Source: Atrina japonica
Taxonomy: Eukaryota; Mollusca; Bivalvia; Pterioida; Pinnidae
Assembly: GCA_030159075.1 (NCBI GenBank)
Contig: BROG01000128.1
Span: 1,106,501 to 1,170,500 of the forward strand
Direction: 5' to 3'
Length of the DNA: 64,000 nucleotides
The notes under the pieces: generated by a model
The model's database searches: none
Told to the model about the DNA's origin: nothing
The model's input: only the letters and a program-made list of their open reading frames with translations
Program-made: the position numbers and the translations under genes
Shown here: positions 36,001 through 50,839 of the stretch, piece by piece
Numbering within the stretch: the stretch's first letter is position 1
How the letters are laid out: each line of letters begins with the position of its first letter

Positions 36001-39000
36001 AGTCTAAAGATAGTACATGTATCTTTCTTCTTACGATTAGACTTAGTCTCTTACATCTGAGTCTGTCTGCTCTCCAAACTACTACCAATTTTACACCTAA
36101 ATTAGTATAAGTTAACATGTAAGCATATGTTGATTAACTTTTGTGAAACTGAAACTACGTACATGTAAATAAAATTGTAACTCAAGTTACGTCGCAAGTT
36201 TGGGCAAAGTTACAACCTTTAGTGAAATTGAAATTGGCCCCAGGTCAATTAACTTTTGCAAAATTGACAAAATTTCTGAACAAGTGGTGATTTAGTTTTT
36301 CCATAAAAAGTATCTAGCACCTAAGGGTAGTCAACCTGATATGGTGGCAACACTGGGGGACTGGTCTTTTGTTAAAGTTGTTTTGAGGCTTTCAGTATTG
36401 CTAGCCAATTGATTCCCAAAAGTCCAATCTTTACATGTACATTTAGCATGTTTAGAGACTCGAAAGCCCTTGCATGTAATTGATAGATATACATGTTTCG
36501 TACACGCTTAAATACTTTTGCTATCTATTGTTAACTCTGATATCATCAATATTTAATAAATACTACACGTATATTCTGTTTACTAGATATTAGCAGTACA
36601 TTATTTTATTCTTAGAGTTAGAAATATTAGTTATATGAGCATGCACACATAGGATAGTGCTTTATTATCCTATTGCATGTAAACTAAGAAGGGTGTGTGA
36701 CAGACGACTGTAATAAAAACAATCACTGCTTGATACCTCAGTCTTAACAGGTTTAATACCTGCTCTTGTCAGATAATAATAATGTTACATACTGTCATAC
36801 AATACTTACACGTAATACATACTAGGCCTCATTATTGCCAGTGAAATTTACACTCTTGTATCCATACTAAGTATATGCTCAGCGTGTGCCATTAACCATG
36901 TACTGTAGTACCAGTACCGGTACTGTTGTAATACTTAATACATACATGTACTGGATCTCATTTTGTAAGTAATACATGTATATACATGCTCAATGTATCT
37001 TTGCTAAGTGCATTCTCAGTGTGGTGCCATAAACCATGTACCAGTACTGTACTGTTGTAATACTTAATACATACTGGGTCTCATGTTTCGTGTATTGCCT
37101 TTAGCCATGTACTGTAGTACCAGTACTGTACTGTTGTAATACTTAATACATACTGGGTCTCATGTTTCATGTATTGCCTTTAGCCATGTACCGTAGTACC
37201 AGTACTGTACTGTTGTAATACTTAATACATACTGGGTCTCTTGTTTCATGTATTGCCTTTAGCCATGTACCGTAGTACCAGTACTGTACTGTTGTAATAC
37301 TTAATACATACTGGGTCTCATGTTTTGTGTATTGCCTTTAGCCATGTACCGTAGTACCAGTACTGTACTGTTGTAATACTTAATACATACTGGGTCTCAT
37401 ATTTCGTGTATTGCCTTTAGCCATGTACTGTAGCACCAGTACTGTACTGTTGTAATACTTACTACATACTGGGTCTCATTGCTAGTGAAATGTACACTCT
37501 TGTATCCTGACTATTAACATGCTAAGGTAAGTGTGTTACCATTAACCAGTAACCACAGACCAGTGCTGTACTGTTGTAATACTGAATACAAAGTGGATCT
37601 CATTGTTGTCAGTGATATGACCAGTGTTGTACTGTTGTAATACTGAATACAAAGTGGATCTCATTGTTGTCAGTGATATTACCAGTGCTGTACTGTTGTA
37701 ATACTGAATACAAAGTGGATCTCATTGTTGTCAGTGATATGACCTGTACACTCATGTTGCCTCACTAAGTATATGCTTATTGTGTTGGTTTTACTTAATC
37801 TATCCTGATGTACCCGTACAGTACTGTTGTAATACTGAATACATACCACATAGTATTTCTATGTTAACAACCATTTAAACTCTTATCAATGAATTCACAT
37901 ATGCATGTTCATATTCTATTCATCTTCACATCTCTAAATGCAATTCTGAATGCAGACTTGTTTTTTTCTTTGTCATACATGTAAATGAAATATTTTCTGT
38001 CACTGTAGCAATGATTAAAACTATACAATATACCGTATCTGAATTGCTAACCTTCAGTCCTTTTGACTTAACTTCTATGTTGCTAATTATCTACATTTAC
38101 TTTAAAGTCGCAATATCATGAATATTGTACATATGTATATATGAAATACAGACAAAATTCCTAATATTTGCTATTAATATTCCTATACATCTATCAATGA
38201 CAATATCAACACTAAATGCTGAGTGTTTCTGTATATCTATGTTCCAACTATCTACTCATGTTGTATACTACATGTTAATACAGAATGTATTTCTGTGTTG
38301 TAAATCATTTACTATTGTTGTAATATTGTTGTAATCTACTCCCTAGTGCAACACTGGACTTTGCTTATTTGGGGGGGGGGGGGGGGGGTTGGTCTTGATA
38401 TGTTGTTTATATATGTGTCATACACAACTTTTTCAGTGTGTGTACATGTACATATTGTGGTTTTTCTTTTACAGAAGTTTCACCGGCACCACCTGAAGGA
38501 AACCTCTATCCTCAGATGGATGAACCAGAGGCCAAGCCACCGGCACCAATTGGTTTTGAGCAGCAAGGTAGGATACAATGCACATTAATGTTGTATGTTT
38601 ACATCAAATGGCTTCCATGCTCCATCATTTCATGTAATTAGAAAATGAGATGACACATTAACATATTATCTTAAATGTCATTTGTGTATCATTGGTGTAA
38701 AGACTTTAGTCCTATCTTCATAACAGAATATTACACATAGTACGGATGCCAACAGGTCACTTGTCCCATTGTAGGCACTAACTCTCTGTCTCTCTCTCTC
38801 TGTCTCTCTCTCTCTCTCTCTGTCTGTCTGTCTTTCTCTCTCTCTATCTCTCTCGATCTCTATCTCTATCTCGACGTGCAATTGTGGGAGAAAAGGGTAT
38901 TTAGCATTGACTATAAAACCACATTTGCATTAAATCACAAAAATTGTCTAACAAAATAAATAGTACAAGTAAAAACTGTCATTTAAGAAATTTTTGCCAC

Positions 39001-40427
39001 TTTTTCGTTTGTGCTGGTCTTAAACTGACAGATTTCCTTTCTCGCTAGGGCTATGGTTTGATGACAAATTTGGGTTTTGTGACTGCTAACTCACTGATAT
39101 TTTGTACAGGCACACTTGATACACAATACTGCATGGAGAAATATTGTGAATTTTGTCAAACCATAGTCCTTGGGAGAATTGTTTGTCTGGCAGTATACAT
39201 GTACAAGTGTAAACTAAAACTTACAGTTACATAGGAGTAAGTATAAGGATGATTTTTAGCTCACCTTAGCTTAATGCTCAAATGAGCTGTTGTTATAGTG
39301 CATTGTGAGACATTTTCACATATTCGACTTCTTCTCTCCTGCCATTGATGGATTTTGATGAAAATTGAAAGAGATGACATACTGGCAGTACTCATCAGTT
39401 TCTCGTGGTCTCCTACAAGTCCTGTTGTATTTTTTGGCTGGATCTGCTCAGGGCTTTATATAGGGTAGGGGAAATGTGCCCTGGAAGGGCCACTCTTTTG
39501 AATTTTGTCTTCAGATCAGCTACATGTATATAGAATGAGAAACTAAATGTGTCAAGAGTGATCTATAAGGATGTGGAACAAAGTGTTGTTCCTTTTGGTT
39601 TCATTCTCAAGTCATACTTTTTCCTGCAATTTCTTTGGATTTTCTGATGGTAAATTGATTGAATTGTGTTTATTAGGTGACCTGAGACAGAGCCTTGTGG
39701 TAACTTATTGCTATCATGTTTTGTCTGGTGTGTGTTGTCTATCATTTTCTTTTACTCATTTTTGACTTCATCTCAAGAACTAGCAGGCCAATTTTAACCA
39801 AAATTAAGCTACAAGTATCCCCACATGAAGCTGCATAAAGTTTGCAAATTAAAAGTTAATGGTTCCGTAGAAGGGGCCAAAAAGGACCAAACCATGGTAC
39901 ATTTTTAAAAATCTTCTTCTTGTGAACCAATGACCAGAATTCTTTCAAATTAGTTATGTGAATGCATGTATTGGAGACATTTTTTCAAAGTTATAAATCA
40001 TGTCCACTGAAATAAGGGACTAGACATCTACATTGAAATGATAAAGTTACTGAATATTTGATTATACTGGTACATGTATATATAGCTCGTTTGTTGACAT
40101 GATTCAGCAGAAACATGTGATTTGCATAATTAGTGACACATACATGTATGATTAAGTGGTTTATTTCTGTCAACTAGTGTTAAAATGAAGTAATGGAGGT
40201 GTTCAGATACCTGAAGACAAACAACAATTTTGTTAATATCTAGTATGAATTTAGACCCTACTCTACAACCAAAAAGTGGACCATATATCGGTGTTATGTA
40301 CATAAAAGTAGAAATAAATGTGACACCATTTGTCTTCATTTCATGCGTACTTGATGTACTATGTACAGACTGTCATAACTTGACCCTAATGTATACATGT
40401 ACGTATATTACACACATATAGTAAATG

Positions 40428-40475
<48 letters not shown>

Positions 40476-40482
40476 AACAAAT

Positions 40483-40520
<38 letters not shown>

Positions 40521-40624
40521 CCATTTGTCTTGCATTTCATGCGTACTTGATGCTACTATGTACAGACTGTCTATAACTTGACCCTAATGTATACATGTAC
40601 GTATATTACACACATATAGTAATG

Positions 40625-40672
<48 letters not shown>

Positions 40673-43600
40673 AACAAATGGTGTTCAAGATAAATGAAAT
40701 ACATGTACAGTATGTAAGGTGTATATATTATACTTAAGTTAATTATCTTGGGTGGAAAAAATGGGTCATCTACCAACCTGTACATCCCAAAAACCATTGT
40801 TTACATTCTTTAAATTTGGGGAGTATCTCAAGATACAAAATAGGACTGTAGAAATTTTAATTTACTTTTAATTCAATAAAGGTGTCATTTCAAAGAATTT
40901 TTAAAAATATTGTTCATCACATAATCTTTAGCTCGCCAGGGGAAAGTCTGCAGAGTTAATGCCATACCACTGGTGTTGTTGTCTGGGTCTGTAGACAAAA
41001 CTTTAACCTGGCGTTTTACTTTTTAACTGCAGGGGACAGGGCCCTGATATTTCACATATATATTTCTTTTATGATGAAAGCTTTCATTTGGTACAGTGAC
41101 ACTTTTGATCTAGTGACCTTGACTTTGAACTTTGACCTACTAGAAAAAAAACTTTAACCTTGGGTATATCTTTTAAACCATGAGGGATAGGGCTTTGATA
41201 TTTCACATATACATTTCTTATGACCAGAGCCTTCATTTGGTACCTTGAATTTTGACCTAGTGAACTTGACTTTTGACTTTGACCTACTTTTCAAAACTTT
41301 TAACCTGAGCTGAAGGAATCAAAGTTTTACTAGTCCTTTGACATTTTGATGAGCTTTGTTGTCTTCTGACAACTCTTGTTTTATATACTGAAAAAATATC
41401 ATTCATTGTCTGATAAAAAAAAATGTACAGTACCAGTTACCATGATAATAAGATAGGTTTTGTTCTTGGCCTTCTGTCAGTGTGGTTAAGGTTTTGATAA
41501 ATGTTTTACAACAGCTCATCATACACTAAATAAAGAATTTGCAGGTAGGGGACATGTATGGTTTCATCAGTATACTCTCAGTATGCTTGATTGTATTATC
41601 TTTTATAGTTGATGTACTCATCTCCTCTAGTAATAACCCAAAACAGGAATTTATACAAAAATGAAATTCTAACCTGACATCCAAACATTTCTCTGGAAAA
41701 AAAACCCAACAACAACAACAAAAAATTAAAATCAACAACAATTGTATATCTGTTGTGACAACCTTGGACTGAAGATGTAAGTTAATGAATACCAGACACA
41801 TGATATAATAGTTACTAGCTGTGGTACAAAGTCATAGGTCTGATACTTATTAAGACCTGAATACATTTTCATGTAACATAGATACACTGACATGTACAGC
41901 CGTACATGCACACACATGCTGACACACACATGCATAATGACACACTTACACACATGCTCGCACACATACACACACATTTATACTCACATACACTCTAACA
42001 CACACACACACACATCTGTAAAAGAAAGAGCAATTCTTATAGTGGGACAAGTAAACTTCTGGCATTGATACAATGCGTAATATAAACATACACGTTTGTC
42101 TTTTACATTTTGAAACATTTAATATTGATAAAACTGCCTATAAACTTTTGTATAAGTACAACTAATTATTTTTAATAGTTGATGCAGCCAATGGGAAAGG
42201 CCAGGTGAATGATGTCGCTGTGAATATGGAGGATGCAAAGGTGGGTTTTTACCTGTATCCAGATTTCTTTGTTATGTGATTATCACATTTACTTTATACA
42301 ATAGTTTGTGTGTGATTTTAGTCATGCATTATTTGTTCCTAAAATAATCATTGTAGCCAATTGTGTGTGGATTCTATTAGTAAAGTAGTGATTATTGATA
42401 CTAACTAGAAAGGCATGATGTATGTAAACATTATAAACAAGGACTTAAAATTTTATTATAATTGAACACTGACAAGATCAAAGTATTTATGTCTAAATCA
42501 TAACAGTACTGCTTCTCATATTCTGTCACCAGATCTTATTGCAAATTTTGTTACACTTTTTATGACCCCAAAGTAATTCATTTATCCTTTTCTATGAACC
42601 TAATTTACCTTTTTTTTTCTTATGTGGGTCTATTTTTAGTTCATTTTTATGCCCCTGAGCTGAAAGTTTCCAAGTGAGGGGGTGGTATGAGGTGGATATT
42701 GATTTGCTTTGTCTAATAACTTTGGTTTTTCCCCAATTTGAACCAAATTTGGTAAGGTGCTCTACATCAGTAAAACACAAGATGAGTTTGATTATCTATC
42801 GATTTTTGCCAAAATTTGCTAGTCCCATAACAGAACTTGAAAATATTTGTGATGGCTTTTCTATCAGACACAGTGTTGATTCTTTTTAATATCAGTGAAA
42901 CAGCTCAGCACAAATTGTGACTTTACTTTACATTGGTGGAATAGCCTAGTCCAAATGTGGATTCTTTTCATAGCAACAAATTAAGCCCAGCTACATCAGT
43001 GAAACATAGGACGAGTTTGATTACAGCCAAAATTTGGCAATAATAACTAGTTCCATAACAGTACTTTACAGTCTTTGTGAATGACTTTTCTATCAGAACA
43101 GAGTTCATTCTTTTTAATATCAGTGAAATAACCCAGCCCAATGTAGGACTTTACTTCAAATTGATGGAATGTCCCAGTCCAAATGTGGATTCTTTTCATA
43201 GCAAGAATTAAGCCCAGCTAAACATTAGATACAGGAATACAAATGTGAATGAGATAATGATCACATGTTTTACTTACTTTTCAACAAGGGGAAATATCAG
43301 TTGAATTTTATTTACTTAAACCAAATTATCTGTTGAAGTGAAAGTAAGCTAATATTTAGATGTTTCAAAGTATCTATTGTGGCAGATTCCTAATGCCATT
43401 TGTCTTCGGGGTATGTAACATAGAAAATTGATTGTCACAATCGTAAAATCACTAAATTGCCTTATTGCTCAGAATTCTGCTGTTTTTCTGCTTGAGCTGA
43501 ATGACAATCACCAATGATCTAGGTGACCCAGGATAATGAGGACTTGAGAGATTTGAAGTGCAGTACATGTATATTGATTTCCTTTTTGTTATACTTGTCA

Positions 43601-46600
43601 GTCAGACAGGAACTGAAAAATACTAGTTTTGCTACAACTTGGATTATGCTTTGACTTCCTGTGGGAATCTTTCCTGATATATAATTATTGATGTTCAGTC
43701 CTGTTATCCCTGTGTGTTTTGTACCATGATTTCCTGATATATAATTATTGTTATTTAGTCCTGTTATCCCAGGTTGTTTTGTATCATGATTTCCTGATAT
43801 ATAATTATTGTTATTTAGTCCTGTTATCCCAGGTGTTTTGTATCATGATTTCCTGATATATAATTATTGTTATTTAGTCCTGTTATCCCAGGTGTTTTGT
43901 ATATCCTGATTATAATTAGGTTATTTTGTACCCAGGTGTTTCCTGATGATTTCCTGATATATAATTATTGTTATTTAGTCCTGTTATCCCAGGTGTTTTG
44001 TACCATGATTTCCTGATATATAATTATTGTTATTTAGTCCTGTTATCCCAGGTGATTTGTATTATGATTTCCTGATATATAATTATGTTATATGCCTTCA
44101 AATTATGCCTGGATAATTATTGTTATTTAGTCCTGTTATCCAGGTGATGTATCATTTTTCAATATAATGACCTTGTTTTTAGAACTTTATCTTTTTGTAT
44201 TATGATTTCCTGATACAGTGTATGCTTCAAATGCTGGATTAGTACTGTACAGTCATGTATCATTTGCAAAATGACCTTGTTTTGAACTTCACTTTCAATA
44301 ACAGATCTAGGGTCTTAGGAAGCAAATCAATGGGGAAAGGAGGGGTAAACATTTTGTTTATAAAAATTCTAGTTTCAAAGTTGTGTATATCGGTTTCCAA
44401 ATCATCACCACCCCACCCTCCATCCTACACACCCACCTGGTTCCTATGCCTATAAATGAAGTCTATGTGAGGTGAGCTTTGTAATCTTTTATTATTTGTA
44501 TCATATGTTTATGACATTATGCAATCATAAGAATGTGTGTAGGATTTAAGTTAGGAATATTCCACTTTTGAAGGTCTGGTCCTTAGTGACAACACCAATT
44601 GGACACTTTTATAGTTTACCAGAGCCACTCAATGTCAACAATATTTGTTTCAGAAGTTGAATAATTGAGACTGAAACATGTTCCCTTACTTACCTCATTC
44701 ACTCCTAAAGACACATTTAGACTGGTCTAAGTAATTGATTTACAGAAGAGTCCATTGTTTTTCAGGGGTTCATGAGTTAATATATCAGGACCCAGTTGTT
44801 GTTCATCTACTGGTTAAAGTTCAACCCTTGGTTAAATATCACAACCAAGGATTAAAATTTAACCTTTGGTTAAAACCTGTTGCTAAATAATTGGTTAAAT
44901 TCAACTGTAGTTAAACCACTGGTAAAATATGGGAAATTTAGCAGAACATTGGGGCTCGGTTATATATTGTAACCAATCAAGGGTTATTATTTCAAACTGG
45001 CAGAAGACTGGCACTGTTATCAAGATTTTAATCCTAAGTTATATAACTCTTGGTTAAATTTAACCAAAGATGAACAACTGGGTCCAGGAGTCACGTATCT
45101 TTATTTGGTAACATTCGTTTAGAGTTTTAATGGCTAAAATTAAATATTGAACAAATAATGTTGATTGATTTTAATGCTGCATTAGGAGGAAGCCATTGAT
45201 GGGGAAGAAGAGGTAAGGTACTGCATGTAACAGGTAAAATATATGGAAGATGGTACATGTTTGTTTGGGACATATACAGATAGTGAAATAGTATGTGATA
45301 TACATGTAATGATGTGTCATTGACTTGTCTTTGAAATTGCAGAATTGGTAATTATGCATGGAAATTATCATCCATATTTATAAGATAATTACTTTATATC
45401 AAGACCAAGCTTTGCATTATTTATGTAGAGGATTAAGTGGAACATAATAGGACAATAATGTACATGTAGGGAGTGGAAGGGATTAACATAGAGTATAGGC
45501 TAGCTTGTACTTTTGATATGGTCCCTAAGTGTCTATAACAAGAAGATAAAATACATACATGTCAGTGATAAGGTATACAAATTCCCATAATTCATGTTAA
45601 CAAGTGAAGAAGTTGTGTGTAATGTTGCACTGTACTCAAGACAAATTACATGTACTGCATCTGCATGTTTATAAATATAGTTATATACAAGTGTATGTTT
45701 CTGTACAATGATATTATGCATTGCTGTAAATCTTGTCATATATATATATATATGCTCTGTAAAATACCTAAACTTCCATGTAATAGGGCCAAGTGTACAT
45801 AAAGGTACATGTAGTTAATTATTTTGACATCATCCCTGTAACTGTCTTAAACATAACTTGGGAGAGTTGAGATCATCTTGTTTTTACGTTTTATACTTCT
45901 TGAAGTAAGGTTCTTTGGTTAGTACGAATATACATACATAATCTTAAACTAAGGCTTCACTACAACAAAGAGCATTGGCAAAATATAAAGTCTTCTCAGG
46001 CAGTTTTCCCCAATCATGGTTCCTTTGTGTGTGTGTATATATATATATTTATGTAGGCTACTGTCTTTCACCAAATCTGTTTTTAAAAATAAACATAACT
46101 GCCCTTCTCCGTAATCAAATAAATGGTACCGATTTATGATCAATCCTGGCAGTGGAATTTATTTTTTACATTTTACACATTTAAAGCACTCTAATATATT
46201 TATTTCAGAATAAAATGTGATTTTGTCTCTGCTATCACTCATTCATGTTTTATGTTTATAAAGCTTTGGATGCAGGATACATTCACAATTGTAATATATG
46301 CTTTCAATGTACATGTATGGCTGAACAAAATTAAGGGGAGATAATAACCTGTATTGTAACACTTATCTTGCAGTATGTGACCATTAAGTAACTCTTTGAA
46401 GACTGTGAATCGGTGTGCTGGATGAAACAAATTTTACATGTTTGTCCCTTATCTGCTAAAAGATGAGCTGTACATGTACAGTTTTGCCATTTCATTAGCA
46501 CATTATTTTAAAAACATGTACCATACACATGTATACATGTGTATAATCAGTTTTAAATTTTGTTTCATTTCAAATACACTATTTAGGTCTTGTGGATATA

Positions 46601-49600
46601 TTATTTTCGCTTTAAAGAAACTTGTCTCCAAAGAAAGGACATGATATTTTGGTTGAGGTTTTAAGACAAAATTGGTATAATATATAACATAACACATAAT
46701 TACCTGTAGGTTTAGTAAATCATTCCTATTTAACATAGAAATATACATGTATAATGGCATTTTGTATTTTATTGGAATTTTAGTTTCTAATTAGTAATTA
46801 TCAATGATAAATAGTACAGTAAGTAGAAATTGAAAAAATTTTTTGGTGTTTTTTAACAACATGTTAGAAAACTGTAAACTCCATGCTTGAGATAAAAAAA
46901 ACAACAAAAAACAGTATTAATGTTAAAATGCATCTCTTTTCATAAAAATGCTGTTATTTCTGTAGCTTTATTGTTAGTGCCTGTACGTAGTGGTTGAGGT
47001 TCAACTAGAACCACATTTATTATTTTTTTTACTACGATTTATCAGCTGTTGTTGTATTTTGTCCTTTGCCACCGCGAGTACAGCTGCCGCTCACTTGCAT
47101 TGTAGATTATCGCAGTATGTATAAACATTAGATTTCAGTATTTACTCCTAGACTCTCCCAATAATTGACTTCTGGATGAATAGTAAACACTGGCCTAGAT
47201 GACAAATTGACATTTAGACAAGCATACATGTAATTACAAATATATTATATATACATAAACAATTATGATTCACATAACTTTATCACAAAATCAATAGATT
47301 AATAATAACATGAGGTCAACTTAAGTTGTTGTCTTTGATTTTACAGTCTTCAAACCATGATCTGTCTGTATTGACATGAAATTTTTCCGTATAATGTCAT
47401 AATGTCATAATGTCGACAGTAATATCATAATTGTCATGTCTGTTAATATGGTAACTGTACATGTTCTTGTAGGGTGGTGTTTTCACTGTAGGTACATGAA
47501 GTAGAGGTGTTGTTGAAATATAATATGGACTGAGATAAATCTTGGCCTTCAAGATACATTTGTGTAGGTTATTTTGCTAAGATTTAGACATAGAAAAGGA
47601 AAGACAAGGGACTTCTGGAGATAGAATTAATGTTCCCATAGTATGCTACAAGAGTAGTAAGGGACCATTTAGTAATTTGGGATTGTTCCCCTTTCATTGA
47701 AGGCCACTATAGTAGTAAGGGACCATTTAGTAATATGAGGTTGTTCCTTTCTCATATCAGGTCACAAGAGTAGTAAGGTACCATTTAGTAATTTGAGGTT
47801 GTTCCCTTCTTATAGCAGGCCACAAGAGTAATGAAGGACCAATTAGTAATTTGAGGTTGTTTCTTTCTCATAGCAGGCCACAAGAGTAGTAAGGGACCAT
47901 TTAGTAATTTGAGGGTTGTAGTTTGGTGAATCATTTGGTACCATTGGTCACTTAGCTTTCAATCCATCTCTAGAGAACAATGAATGACACAATTTAATTA
48001 GTTTGTCTTAAATCGTAAAAGTATGTATTCTCTTTGGAAGAAATGTGGAATATTTTCCATGGCATGTTTTATGCCAACCATCACAATAAATACTGAATTT
48101 ACAGGTAAATCATCAGATGATTGATAATCATGTCAGAAAATATATATACAAAAACAAACATCATAATATTACTTATACAGAGTATTTTGTTTGTTTTGTA
48201 TATTACCTTGCTGCTTGATATTTTGACCGACTAAGGATAATGAGTCAGAGAGAATGTAAAAAGTTATCATGGAAATAGATTTTCATTCAGTTCTAAAGAA
48301 AACACTATACCCTTTCGCATTCAGGTATTACAGTCGTTAAATATAAGAATAAGCGTGTTACTAAAAACATAAAAAATAATTACAGTCATCCAAACAATTG
48401 GAATGAGATAAAAATCTCTTTTTGAAGTAAAATAATTGTATGACTACTTATAATTGACACAGCTAAATGAAGGTGACTCCCCGGAACATATGTCAATGAT
48501 ACAGGACAACGAATTGTTGCTGCAAGATCGTAGTAATTCGGTACAGTTATATTTACACATATCATACATAACCGGCACTTCACCTCATAATGCATGCAGA
48601 GCAGATAGAGTTATCTACCTTGGGAGAGCCAATATCCACTTCAAATCTACTTTATACATGGTGTGGTGACACTGTTTAAGAGGCATTAGCTGGTTTTTTC
48701 ACAAATTAATTTCTTTCCTTTTTTACTACTTATATCGATGTAAAACAACTACAACAATTATATACCTAGGAATAAAAAGTTCTTAAATTCCTATATATTT
48801 TATGAAAATTACATGAGAAATCCAGTTTGGCAATTGATTAATTTGACTTTACTATTTGTATATGCATACAACACTGGGCCTGACTTTATTTCACAAAAAT
48901 CATGTACATAGGCATATAAGTATCTTTATGTCTGTGTATATTTCTTTTTGTTTATTGTATTTCAATTTAAGTAGTAGAAATGAAATATGTTTTTGGAAAA
49001 CACAGCTAATGTTCCTTTATCTCTCTATACCCTTTTCCTGCATAATCTGTCAACTCAAGTATACCTAAGCTACAAATGTAGCTATACTAAAAAAAACTAA
49101 GCTGATTAATCATGTCAAAAAGCAATTAACTTGATGGAGGACTCAATTTTAACTTCATTGGTCCCTTTGTAAATATAGTATAGAGACTGTCAGAATCAGC
49201 TGACAGTCTGTAACATGTTGATAAAGGATATATTTCAGATGTCATTTATCTTTCTATTCCTCATCTTCATACATTTATTAATGGTAGCATTCATTTCAGA
49301 TAATTTTAATTTCAGCTCCAAAATTATCTGTTTCCCTGGAAGCAAGTTTTAATTTGAAAATAAATTGATATTTGCTTGATATATGGTAGACATACATGCA
49401 TTTGTCATATATGTATTTTTTAATGGTATTCTAAAATGTTAATAAATAAACAGAACTCATGGGAAATATACCAACATAAAAACATTTGTAATAAAAGAAT
49501 ATTTGTGCTACAATAAACTTTGGAAAAACATTTCTTTCTGAGATGAAGTAAAATATACACATGACAGTAATAATTGACATTCAGACATGGCAAATAAATC

Positions 49601-50759
49601 TTCAAGTCTGTCTGTATAAGTTAAGTTTGCAAAGTTCCGAAACACCCATGTATGTACATGTATATAAAATTTAATCAGATTTGCTAGATTTTTGTCACAT
49701 GTGATGCCGTTACTATAGATTAGATATTTGATATTGATGACAAAACACAAGCTACATTGTACATGTATTTTGAACCATTTATTTAACATTGTAGGAGACA
49801 GAGTCCTCCATCTTTTTATTCAAACCAGCCCCTAAAATCCCCAACTGCTTTGACATAATATTTGCAGAGGACATAGATTAAACTTTAGCTTGTTACTTAT
49901 ATTTTATGTCTCAAGGTACATGTAGTTGCATAATTTCCTCTTCACACAAATATCATTTAAATTTTACCCCAGGCTGGAAGTCGTACAGCTGAAAATGAAA
50001 ATGCTGATGATGAGGAGTCAAAACTAATAGATAAACAGATGCAACAGGTGAAAGTGAAAGTATTATGTAATTCATTTCTAAAGTGAAAGTAGGATATTGG
50101 TGTTGTATATATTGCTTGCCATTTTATTTATCTGTAGGTGTTATCAATTATCAATTGCAAATAATAATTCATTAATGACATAATTAGTATTAATTACTTT
50201 ATTTCTATTAGCATGTTTGGTGCATTTTATGCTTGTCAAATCAACCTATGTACTAAAGTATATGTTGTGGTAATGTTTTTTTTCTTTCTTTTTTTTTTGC
50301 ACTGATATATCATGCCAATGTGGGCCTTTGAAAAAATTATTTAAAAAAAAACAATATAAATTAGATCTTATTACTCTACAAATGTTAATTCTTGTTTAAA
50401 AAAACTGCTCATTTTACATTTGTATGTTAGAATTCTAATACATGTAGCATACTATTTTCATATAAAAATGCTGTATTTGGGGCAAAAAAGTAGATTGTAC
50501 AGGTGGCATAGCATTGGAATGTACCAGTAAGTAGTTTAAGCTTGCCTCTACAAAGATAAGAAAGGTTTTTGCCCAGGCATTGATCAGATCTGTATCCAGT
50601 AAAGAAGATACATGTAGGTTGAGGTCAGGGCCTAAGGCCATAAACAAGGAAAATTCTAGTGTCTGTGTCCAGTAAAGAAGATACATGTAGGTTGAGGTCA
50701 GATTTATCTGCTTCAACTGTTCATGTATCACCTAAACTTGTGTGATATACGTACATGTA

Positions 50760-50839
<80 letters not shown>

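Noticed and set aside
38678..38881. 67-residue frame of RERE repeats (-)
   Set aside because: Translation of the CT-rich microsatellite.
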